A stretch of 64,000 nt of DNA. It comes from Hyphochytrium catenoides (Eukaryota > Sar > Hyphochytriomycetes > Hyphochytriales > Hyphochytriaceae). This document shows positions 12,228-20,511 of the stretch, in pieces (the stretch's first letter is position 1; every line of letters begins with the position of its first letter). The notes beneath the pieces were generated by a model. It worked only from the letters and a program-made list of their open reading frames with translations. It searched no databases and had not been told where the DNA came from. The position numbers and the translations under genes were made by a program. Location of the stretch: positions 5,581 through 69,580 of the forward strand of contig FLMG01000261.1 of the NCBI GenBank assembly GCA_900088475.1. Reading direction: 5' to 3'.

Positions 12228-12356
12228 CTTCCTACCCTCCTGTAGCCTCCTAGCCCATCCACCCCTCAAGCCTAATGTATGGCCTACAGTACCGGCTTCC
12301 AAGTCTCCTGACCCACATTCTAAATAATGGCAGCCAACAATTTCCTTTGACATCCC
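12228..12356 (+). repeat. Left terminal direct repeat (putative LTR remnant)
   Basis: Shares an ordered series of blocks with 18841-18963: a C-rich start, gcctaat.tatggcct, ttccaagtctcctgacccac, aatggcag and ttgacatcc. Identity looks roughly 75% by eye. Canonical TG...CA ends are not evident, so the true LTR limits are unknown. Confidence 0.6.
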
Positions 12357-12459
12357 ACCAGTCGAGTCGCCCCTCACAGTGGCTCGAGCCTCACATCAGT
12401 CATTCAGTTTCTGAAGTCGAAAGCGGGCCGGAAGCTGGTGCTCGGCTGGGAAGACAAGA

Positions 12460-12862
12460 GGAGAGGAAGGTAACGAATCGAAACTGGTAGGGGCTGTGAA
12501 AACAGCAACAAGGAGAAGGGAAGAATGGTCGCGACGCGTAGTCAAGCAGCGTCTCACAGGTAGCGGAGGAAAGCGGACGGGAGGCGGCAGTCAAATCGCG
12601 GGCCGTGGACGGACTAGAAGCGCAGGCACGCCCAGCGCAGAGGCCAGCAGGACAGGTAGGAACCCAGTTCGGCACGAGCGAGAACTAACGGCTTCATATC
12701 CCTCTGCTGCCGATAATGCCAGGTTGATTCCACCGGCCATGGTGGAGGAGATTATCGCTTCCGAGGAACGTAAGCGGAAACGCGAGGATATTACCGTTGT
12801 GAGGGACGAGGAACGTTCCGACCGAGGGGAAGGATGGCAGGGAGGAAGGACTAGGAATGTTC
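12460..12862 (+). repeat. Left arm of large gag-derived inverted repeat (module A, plus)
   Basis: About 400 bp, matched in reverse complement at 13004-13424 with scattered substitutions and small indels. Examples are gagaggaaggtaacga, ggtcgcgacgcgtagtcaag, ggccatggtggaggagatta and gaacgttccgaccgaggg. One plus frame gives a charged peptide (AMVEEIIASEERKRKRED) typical of gag-like sequence. Confidence 0.88.
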
Positions 12863-13003
12863 TTCCACCTCCAGGTTTTTGGCCCTTGAGACGGGGGAAG
12901 AGGGACTGCTCTCTGGACTGTCTCCACTCCCTCTCCTGGTCGTCCCTGGGTCTGACCTCTCCTCAAGGATCAACGGCGAACGAGATGGAAGCGTGCCGAG
13001 AGC

Positions 13004-13424
13004 GAACATTCCTAGTCCTTGCTCCCTGCCATCCTTCCCCTCGGTCGGAACGTTCCTCGTCCCTCACAACGATAATTCTCGCGTTTTCGCTTATTCCTCG
13101 GAAGCGAAATGGCGTTCCACTAACCTCCGCACTATGTCGGTAATCTCCTCCACCATGGCCGGTGGAATCAACCTAGCGTTATCGGCAGCAGAGGGAGAGG
13201 AGCCGTTAGTTCTCGCTGGGGCGGAACTGGGTTCTTACCTGTCCTGCCGGCCCTGCGCGGGGCGTGCCTGCGCTTCTAGTCCGTCCACGGCCAGCGGTTT
13301 AACTGCGGCCTCCCGTCCGCTCCCTGTGAGACGCTGCTTGACTACGCGTCGCGACCATTCTTCCCTTCTCCTTGTTGCTGTTTTTACTGACCCAACCAGG
13401 TTCGGCTCGTTACCTTCCTCTCCA
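13004..13424 (-). repeat. Right arm of large gag-derived inverted repeat (module A, minus)
   Basis: Reverse-complement copy of 12460-12862. On the minus strand it follows module B (13620-13425), which gives the order B then A. The spacer between the arms (12863-13003) is itself made of a short plus-oriented and a longer minus-oriented piece of module B. Confidence 0.88.
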
Positions 13425-13620
13425 CTCCCACTCCGGGTCGTCCTCTGGGTCTGACCTCTCCTCAAGGGCCATACACTTGGAGGTGGAAGAACTCTCCCGA
13501 TTCTGCCTCCTGTCCCCATTCGGAAGAATGCGAGCGACTGCGGGAGCGCTCTCCAGACCCGCTCCTACTCTTCGGTGGAGACGGCGTCCTTTCTCTCCTC
13601 CGCGGAGCTAAGGACTGCTG
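13425..13620 (-). repeat. Minus-oriented copy of gag module B (SR-rich)
   Basis: The reverse complement encodes an Arg/Ser-rich stretch and then LEERSDPEDDPEWEW-like residues. It matches the plus-strand sequence at about 13840-14005 (shared gcagtcgctcg, ggggacaggaggcagaatcg, cacctccaagt, cccttgagga, gtcaga). Confidence 0.85.
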
Positions 13621-13839
13621 TCCCCGCCTGCTGGAGCTCTCTCCCTGCATCGCCTGTCTCCGTCCTGCAGCGCCTCTGTTCTGTCGTGGTTCCTGCCACT
13701 GTTTGACACTTCCCTTGGGGACGCGGGGGTCCTACCCCGCTCTGAAGGAGCCCCGGTTCCTGCCGCGCTCCTCCCTACCTGGGCTTCCCACCCGAGCCCT
13801 AGAAGTGTCCCAATTCCATCGACTCTGGCTGCCTGGGGT

Positions 13840-14512
13840 CCGGGTTGAATAGAAGCAGGTCCCGAGAGCGATCCCGCAGTCGCTCGCTGTCTCCCGATGG
13901 GGACAGGAGGCAGAATCGGCAGAGTCCTTTCACCTCCAAGTTTTTTGCCCTTGAGGAAAGGTCAGACTCAGAGGGCGACCAGGAGTGGGAGTGGAGACAG
14001 ACCAGAGAGCGGCCCTCTCTCCTGTCGAACGGCTCCCAACGTTCCTTGCAAAGGGAAGCCGGGGAGGACTTCCCGCCCATGAGCGGGATAGGATTTCCAC
14101 ATACGATGGCAAGAGTAGCTTTAGCCACCACGTGAGCACGTTGGCAAGGTGCACTGAGTGATACACGGACGCTCAGAGGACGGATGCGTTGGAGCTATCT
14201 CTTGCGTCCAATTGTGATTATGTCATGCTGCTAGTCAGTGAGGAGCAGCGTCAGACATACGCAGCGTTAGAGAAGCGCCTGCGCGAATTGCTGAATAGCG
14301 ACCTCCTTAATACCGATAGCACCTACTTAGTGCAGGAGACGTTAGCTAAGCTGGAGGAACAGGTACGGGAAGAACCTAAGGCGGGCGAGAAGGTGGCGTG
14401 GATTACGTGGGTCAATGAGGAAACGCTCTTGAAGGATCTTCGGCGCCAGTATGAGGGCTATTATGGGCCCGCGAGCCGTACCCGTACCAGAGAATGGGCC
14501 ACATGCTCCTGA
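13840..14512 (+). pseudogene. Gag-like region of the retroelement
   Basis: Plus-strand frames encode an Arg/Ser-rich segment (SRSRERSRSRSLSPDGDR, 13850-13905), an acidic patch with tryptophans, and after an interruption near 14135 a helical segment at 14189-14490 (EEQRQTYAALEKRLRELLN). The frame shifts near 14490 into a second segment (about 14494-14750) that runs to a Cys/His cluster. The position upstream of the zinc knuckle and the charged composition fit a gag precursor; no capsid fold can be claimed from sequence alone. It is broken by at least two frame changes. Confidence 0.6.
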
Positions 14513-14701
14513 ATGGCTTGAAGCAGCATCCTAGGGAGGCGGAGTTGCGAGTGTTGGTAGCCTTCCGCAGCTCGGTCACAGACAGGAGGACCTTTGAGGC
14601 CCTGGCCACGGGGCTGCAGGTAAAGTATAGAATTGCTTTGAGCACGAAAAAAAACGTGTCCTTCGCGGCACAGGAGAGGAAAGAGTGGGGCCGTTTAACC
14701 A

Positions 14702-14890
14702 CGTACAAATGCCGGAAGTGCACTACCAATGCACATAGCTGGAAGCAGTGACCGAAGGCAGAAGCCCGGCCTCTCACCAACCACGCCACCGTCCACGGCA
14801 GGAAGCAACGGACAATGAAGGCCACCAGTGGTTGACGAGAGGACCGCTTCCAGCTATGGGCATTGGTAGTGCACTTCCGGCATTTGTTAG
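14702..14890. repeat. Inverted repeat, arms about 45 nt, within the gag/nucleocapsid region
   Basis: The arm at 14702-14747 (atgccggaagtgcactacca, then atgcacatagctggaagc) is matched in reverse complement at 14846-14890 with about one mismatch. The loop is about 98 nt. The left arm lies in a Cys/His-containing segment (CRKCTTNAH); the right arm is its inverted copy just before the CCHC knuckle. Confidence 0.85.
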
Positions 14891-14908
14891 GGTACTCCGT
14901 TAGCATAG

Positions 14909-15643
14909 GTGCAGTGCTTCATCTGCAAGAATTTTCGGCATTTCAAGTCGGACTGCCCCAAAAATCAAGTCAAACCAAGTCAAAGCTGTGGGAAACGGCC
15001 GGAAGACGGAGAGGGCGTGACTCTAGTCTCCGAAGGAGCGCTCACGCCTGTGGACGAGGTGGAGGAAGTAGCTGCTCCGGCCCCGGAAGGGCTGGCGCTG
15101 CAGCTACAGGATCGAGGACACGCTGGGAAGGTTGTGCCTTTGGCGGTCGAGGCCGGAGCCACTCCGGCCCCGGAAGGGCTGGCGCAGCAGACACAAGAAC
15201 AACGGCAGACTGGGAAGGTTATGCCTGTTGTTAAGGTGAGGAGCACCACCTTCCTACAGCTCTGCGTACAGGGGAAAAGCGCACGAGTAGGGATGACACA
15301 GGCGTCGAGGTGTCGCTAGTCAATCGCGAGTGGTTGAGGACCAACAGCGTTAGCGTCAAGGTGCTGGGAAAGCAGCAGACACTGTATGATGCTTTGGGCA
15401 CCGGCCGATGAGGACCAGAGGGTCGGTGAGGCTTTTGGTTCAGATGGGGTCACATTCTTGGACTGGAAGTTTTTGGTTGTTCAAGGGCTGAAGACCGACA
15501 TACTTCTTGGGCGGGACGCCTATGGTGTAGAGGAGATGACATTACGACTGAACGGACCATCTACGCGTGATTCAGCGAGTGAGCAACCAGGGACAATCAT
15601 AGGGAAGGTAGCGAGTGAGGACCCTGGACCGGCCTCTTGTTAG
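14909..15643 (+). pseudogene. Zinc-knuckle and aspartic protease region of the retroelement
   Basis: Starts with a CCHC knuckle (CFICKNFRHFKSDC, spacing C-x2-C-x4-H-x4-C). Next come two linker repeats with PAPEGLA (about 15073-15240), then a retropepsin-like site: DTGVEVSLVN is readable near 15295-15325, but in a different frame from the knuckle. The protease end (LKTDILLGRDAYG) is in yet another frame, at about 15480-15530. At least two frameshifts make it a pseudogene. A retropepsin would normally process the polyprotein. Confidence 0.75.
15073..15240 (+). repeat. Two tandem 90-bp units in the gag-protease linker
   Basis: ctccggccccggaagggctg occurs twice, 90 bp apart (near 15073 and 15163). 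Each is followed by a related segment ending gctgggaaggtt or actgggaaggtt. The repeats are in frame, giving two copies of a roughly 30-residue P/E/Q-rich linker. Confidence 0.85.
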
Positions 15644-15652
15644 GCTCCAGAG

Positions 15653-17256
15653 ATGTTATCAAGGTGGAGGGAGATTTGCTCGGGTACTTTAAAGGGAAAA
15701 CATAAATGTCCCAGTCTCCCCAGGACTACCGTTAGGTACTCCGAAGCGCAGGTTGTCTCCATTAGAGCGCAAAAAGGTAAGGAACACATGCAGGAGTTGC
15801 ATAGTAAGGAAACTATTAAGCGTACGGCACACGCAAAGTACAGCTCACCCTTCTTACCAATAAGGAAGCCAAAAGGAGGTGACCGTAGTGTCCTGGACCT
15901 TCGGCGAGTAAATAAGCATTTAGATAAACATGCATATTCCATTCCTCTAGGCGATGACCTTTTTTGATTCACTTCATCGAGCAGAGTGCTTCTCCACTAT
16001 GGACTTAGCAGAGGGGTTCCATCAGGTGGGAATCACCGATGACATGGGAGAAGTCTTTACCTTTGTCACGGATGATGGTGCCTCTGCGTACCAACACTTA
16101 CCAATGGGAGCTAAGGTCTCTCCAAACATTTCTCAAAAGGTGATGGACTTTACATTGGAAGGCATCCGCATTAAGTTTGTTATTTGTTACATTGACGATC
16201 TCCTGACGTTCACTAAGCAAAGGGAGGACCCCTTTGAGCACCTTGAAGTCGCCTTCCTACGACTCCGGACCCAAGGCCTCAAATCTTTTATATATCTCCG
16301 ACAGTAATTTACCATTCCTAAGAAGACCCTGACCTCCGCGCGCGGCATTCCTCGGAGCTGGCCTTGCAGCTATGGCTGCTACCCAAGGCCAAGTGTCACT
16401 TTATATGCCAATCGGTCGACTTCTTAGGGCATCGTGTGCAGCGCGGCGGCATCTCCCCACTACAAAGTAAGGTAGCAGCCATTGCTGCGAGGCCAGCTCC
16501 CAGGAATGCCTCGGAGGTCAGGGTCTTCTTAGGCATGATAAACTACTATCGGAGATATATAAAAGATTTTACTAAATCGGCAGCTCCTATTCAGCGCTTG
16601 CTCGGGAAAGGCAAGCTATTCTGTTGGGGCCAAGAGCAACAGGTGGCATTTGATACGTTAAAGAACAAGTTGCTGGAGGAACCAGTCTTCTTGCATACAC
16701 CTGACTTTAAGAAGGCAGCACGGCTCGTTGTGTATACAGATGGGTCAAAGGATGCGTTAGGAGCAGTCTTTGCCCAACAAGATGAGATCGGGAAGGTGCA
16801 AGTCTTGCAATACCTGAGCCGTAGTATAAGAGGGTCAGAGCCCAAGGACCCACATTTTGAGGCCATGGCAGTCTACTGGGCGGTCAAGAAGCTGCGGCCT
16901 TATCTGCTGGGAAGGCAGTTTACCGTGGTGACGGATCATAAGCCTTTGGAAGGGCTTATGAAGACTTCAGACCCCCAAGGCTTCAAGGCTAAGTGGATAT
17001 CATACCTGTTGCAATACGGCTTTCAGATTGTTTTTATCGGAAGGGTACACAGCACGGCAACGCGGATGCGCTTAGTCGAGATCCGCGTTACGCTGTCAAG
17101 ATTGTACAGGCGGCAGCTGATGTAACACATGCTGTCATGTTGGCACAGTGTGGGGACCCAGAAATTGCGCAATTACGCGGCTCAGTCCTCACTCGTCTGC
17201 AGAGCAGCGACAACGGTTGTCCTTTCTTGTCCATGAAGGGCTGGTATATCGGTTGA
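15653..17256 (+). pseudogene. Reverse transcriptase and RNase H of the retroelement
   Basis: Three consecutive frames together form a gypsy-like RT/RNase H. The first (to 15967) has SPFLPIRKPKGGDRSVLDLR. It then shifts near 15955 into FSTMDLAEGFHQVGI, HLPMGAKVSP and the catalytic block YIDDLL (Asp-Asp at about 16194). After an interruption at 16307-16364 comes CQSVDFLGHRV, INYYRRYIKDF and the RNase H domain (VVYTDGSKDALGAV, FTVVTDHKPLEGLM). A further shift near 17040-17070 is needed to reach GNADALSRDPR. Catalytic acids are visible, but the enzyme cannot be made from one frame. Confidence 0.88.
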
Positions 17257-18526
17257 AGGCTGATGCCCCTATAGAACAGCCTGATAAGGTGCTGCTCGTG
17301 CCCAGGAGCTATCGTAGGCAAGTATTACGCTGGTTCCATGATGAGGCGTCGCACATTGGTGTCACGCGCACCTACAAGACTATAGCGCTGCGCTATTATT
17401 GGCCTAGCTTACACAAAGACGTTCGTGAGTATATAGCGCAATGTTACTTGCCAGCAATATCCTCACACGGACAAACAGATGAACATTCAATAATTCACCT
17501 TGCAGCCGGAAGCTGTCAATGAGGCCCGGGTCTTTGATGTTAAATACATGCCTCGTAGCCTGGAAAGCTACATTGGGCTCCTCGTGGGAATCGAGGTACT
17601 GGCCCACTAGCCGGAGGCATTTCCTCTCAAAGAGATGACGGCGTCCCACATTGTAGCCGTCCTTCACAAGTATTCCTGTCGCGACATAGTGTTCCTAAAT
17701 TCATCGTCACGGACGGCACAAAATACTTCTTATCAGGAGCCGTGAAGGAGTTTTTCAAAAACTAGGCTCTCGACATGAGGTGGACTCTGCTTACCAGCAC
17801 GGTCCCACAGCCACGACAGAGCGCCTTATCAGGACACTGCAGCACATGGTGCGCAAGTATGTGGACGACGACCAGGCAAATTGGCCTGGCACCTTAGAAA
17901 GCCACTTGGCAGCGTATCGCTTTTCTGTCAACTTAGTCAGGGGCTTTTCGCCCTACTACCTGATGCACGGAGGACGAGAGGCGAATGTACCAGGAGACCT
18001 GGTATTGCGCGATAAGGATGCAATGCGAACGAGGTTTAAGACCACTCAGGATTACATCCCGTACCTCCAGAGACATTTCCGCCAAAGCCTTCTTACGACT
18101 AGAGCTCGGAAGACTCGAAGGGCGCAGGCTCAGATAGCTATTGGCCAGCCAGAGGAGGACACTGCAGGTGGTGGACTGTCTGAGGACACCCTTAGGCCAG
18201 CTGAATCGTTGCCATTCGTCGCGAGGCGTCTGAGGCCTTTACCTACGCCGCCGCTGGCACCTCTACTTCCTGGAGACAAAGTCTGGCGTTACATTCCTAA
18301 CAAGGTGGCGGGAGGGTCTCCAAAACTGGCCAAGAATTGGTGGGGGCCTTACGAAGTGATGCGTCAAGTAGGGCCGCTCACATACCTCGTCAGGGGAGCT
18401 ATTGAGCACCAGGGTGCAGGTAATAATGTGTTCTGGAAGGAGGTCAAGGTGCATAGGAAGCACTTGCGCTTGATCTATCAAGCAGAAGAAGGGACTTCGA
18501 CGCTAGGCCCGGTGTTCAGAGTCTGA
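17148..18526 (+). pseudogene. Integrase with C-terminal GPY/F-like module
   Basis: An H2C2-like zinc segment is readable up to about 17440 (HDEASHIGVTRTYK, YYWPSLHKDVREYIAQC), but the expected second Cys after AQC is missing. The catalytic core is fragmentary between 17520 and 17780 (PLKEMTASHIVAVLHK in one frame, then FIVTDGTKYFL with one acidic residue in another). From 17780 a long intact frame carries the end of the core (TATTERLIRTLQHMVRKYV) and LLPGDKVWRYIP...NWWGPYEV, a GPY-type module that usually follows gypsy integrases. The 17450-17780 segment looks rearranged or deleted. Not functional as written. Confidence 0.82.
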
Positions 18527-18801
18527 GCATCACTGGCGATAGAGCAGAGGCCGCCGCCGCGGCAGCACACTTGCCTCTGGTTCCTCAATGTTAGGACTCC
18601 TCGCGTAGCCGCCGTGTGCTACTGAGGCCATTGGCTTTCTTACTGCGGAGAATTGGAGTTTTCGGCCAGCCTGAAGCACTTATGTAAGTAGTTAAGTAAG
18701 TAGTTAGGACTTGCCAGCAACAGAATTAAAATTAAGTATTGCAGTAGGGAGATCTTGTCGGAGGTAGGTGGAGAGAGGGTCAGCACTCGGAGAGGGGATG
18801 C

Positions 18802-18826
18802 GGAAGGGAGGGGATTTGGGGGAGGG
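18802..18826 (+). other. Putative polypurine tract
   Basis: Purine run (ggaagggaggggatttgggg and onward) with a short TTT interruption, directly before the right terminal repeat. This is the usual place for a plus-strand priming tract in LTR elements. Confidence 0.4.
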
Positions 18827-18840
18827 CCGTGTGGTGAGCT

Positions 18841-18963
18841 GCCCCTCCTACCCCCCCGGAACCTTCTGACCCATCCTCCCCACGAGCCTAGGGCCTATAA
18901 GTTTCCAAGTCTCCTGAACCACATAGAATTGTAATGGCAGTCACCAAGTTCCTTGACATCCAC
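18841..18963 (+). repeat. Right terminal direct repeat (putative LTR remnant)
   Basis: Counterpart of 12228-12356 in the same orientation. It begins 14 bp after the purine-rich run at 18802-18826, as expected for a 3' LTR next to a polypurine tract. Confidence 0.6.
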
Positions 18964-19078
18964 AGTCCTATTTGGCTTCAATAGCCTCTAACGGCCATAT
19001 TCAAAACGAAGCGTCATGCCCACCTTCAACTCTTTGTCTCACAGAACTGGGCTACCTAGCTCTAGCGCTCTCTTCCAG

Positions 19079-19079
<1 letters not shown>

Positions 19080-19146
<67 letters not shown>

Positions 19147-19161
19147 CGCTCGCTCGCTCGC

Positions 19162-19195
<34 letters not shown>

Positions 19196-19198
19196 CCC
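19080..19198. repeat. (CT)n microsatellite tract with CGCT interruption
   Basis: Nearly pure CT from 19080 to about 19142, several cgct units, then CT again to about 19194. It lies about 150-270 bp upstream of the acidic protein gene on the same sense strand. Confidence 0.97.
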
Positions 19199-19350
19199 CC
19201 CTCTTGCTTGTGAGGTCCATCGATGGCACGTTGATTGCGAGATCGCTAGAGCTTCTGACATATTCTATAGTCCTGTTCTCTTGGGTTCCGGCAAGCCAAG
19301 CGACCGCTCCGCTCATTGACTCACTAGTCTCACTTTCATCTTCGGAGAGG

Positions 19351-19971
19351 ATGAGCTCAGATCCTGAGGACCAAGAAGAAGAGGAAGGAGAAGACGAAGA
19401 CTCCGAAGAGGAATCTTCTGAGGACGAAGAGGAAGAAGAGAGCGGAGAAGAAGAGGATGATAATGAGGAGGAAGAGGAGGAAGAGGAGGAAGACGAAGAA
19501 GAAGGGAATGAAGAACAGGAGCGCAACGGAGAAGATAGCGCGACGCAGACTGATCAGGCAGTCAGAGAGGCAGCTCTGAAGATTCTACGAAGCTCATTAG
19601 CCATGGAAAACATAAAGCTTCGGATTATTCGGAAGTACAAGCTGCCGGCGTCACTGCTTATGGCCCAAGACGAAGAACAAGAAGCCCAACAAAAAGAGAA
19701 AGAGATGCCTGCTCAAGATCGGAGCAGCGCTCTTCCTCTCCCTCCTTCAAGGGAGTTTCTCAACAGAGAGGTTCCTCCTCCAGCCCCTCTTCCAGCCCCT
19801 CACAAGGAAGACGAAGGAAACGGTCTAGGAGCAAGAACAAAGCCATCCTCTTCTTCCTTATCGGCCCCGCTCTTAGTGTTGGGGGAGTCTCAAGATCAGG
19901 AAGTGGCCTTGCCCCCGTCTCTCTTTGAAAGTGAGGTAGTCAAGAAAGCGATGGCCATCCTCCTCTCCTGA
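19351..19971 (+). CDS. Small acidic protein (206 aa), unrecognised
   Basis: Uninterrupted frame from ATG at 19351 (MSSDPEDQEEEEGE) to TGA at 19969-19971. Residues 1-65 are almost entirely Glu/Asp/Ser, with a run of nine Glu. A short helical middle part follows (REAALKILRSSLAMENIKLR and a basic IIRKYKLP), then a Pro/Ser-rich linker and an ordered-looking tail (LFESEVVKKAMAILLS). The frame is open upstream to about 19204, so a longer N terminus is possible. Acidic tracts like this occur in histone chaperones and other nuclear proteins, but nothing specific is recognisable. Splicing has not been excluded. Confidence 0.6.
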   Translation: MSSDPEDQEEEEGEDEDSEEESSEDEEEEESGEEEDDNEEEEEEEEEDEEEGNEEQERNGEDSATQTDQAVREAALKILRSSLAMENIKLRIIRKYKLPASLLMAQDEEQEAQQKEKEMPAQDRSSALPLPPSREFLNREVPPPAPLPAPHKEDEGNGLGARTKPSSSSLSAPLLVLGESQDQEVALPPSLFESEVVKKAMAILLS

Positions 19972-20511
19972 TTGCAGATCTATGACGTCTCTGTACAAGG
20001 ACTTGTGAGCATCTATTAGCCACAGTGGGAAGTGAAGTGAGAAAGACAGACTAAGCATAGACGGCTGCGGACGTTGCAATCCATCGGAAACGCTAAGCAT
20101 ATTCGAGGCTTGTCTGATTGTAGACAGAGCCAAGAGCGCAGGAACAAGGGCTCAGAAGGGCCTACGCGCTAAGAATAGGCAGCAGGGTTGAAGGCTATAC
20201 CTACTAAGCAGCCCATTGCCGAAGGGAAAGACTGACAGGAACTAGGCTGACGTAGTAGGGGAGACGAGAGGGATAGAGAGAGACGGGTTTCCTGTTTTAT
20301 TCTCTTTGAGGTTGTTCAGCCTAAAGGCAAGAGGCCAACGCTAAAAAACATATAGAGACAGAGATGAAGACAGATGAGCCGCTAGACCGTTGTGATAAGG
20401 TCGAGAAGTAGAACAAATAGCTAGAGAAGTCCGTACTGCCCCGGTATCTCCATAAAGACCTCTGATCCTCATCCCTCCTTTCTTCTTTGCTTTAGATACG
20501 CAGACTTCTTC
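19972..20511. other. Intergenic region between convergent genes
   Basis: About 540 bp between the acidic protein stop and the malic enzyme stop. Only short open frames; nothing recognised. Confidence 0.6.

Larger units (their letters stand above)
12228..18963 (+). mobile_element. Decayed Ty3/gypsy-type LTR retroelement
   Basis: Domain order is gag-like, CCHC zinc knuckle, aspartic protease, reverse transcriptase, RNase H, integrase and GPY/F-like module, which is the Ty3/gypsy order (integrase after RNase H). Several frameshifts and stops break the coding region, and inverted gag modules occupy the 5' part, so it is not autonomous as written. Diverged direct repeats at both ends (12228-12356 and 18841-18963) are candidate terminal repeat remnants. 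A purine-rich stretch at 18802-18826, just inside the right repeat, resembles a polypurine tract. No clear primer-binding site or target-site duplication is seen. The element sits between two divergently transcribed host genes. Confidence 0.88.

Noticed and set aside
12496-13454. Long overlapping frames on both strands of the gag palindrome as host genes
   Set aside because: Both arms are reverse copies of retroelement gag sequence, so paired open frames are expected by symmetry.
17404-17667. Minus-strand frame over the integrase core
   Set aside because: No domain; it is the shadow of a broken integrase core read on the plus strand.
19016-19261. Open frames encoding (SL)n or (RE)n peptides over the CT tract
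   Set aside because: They are translations of a dinucleotide repeat; the same artefact occurs at 2135-2852, 11881-12165, 23680-24067, 27932-28179 and 39802-40306.
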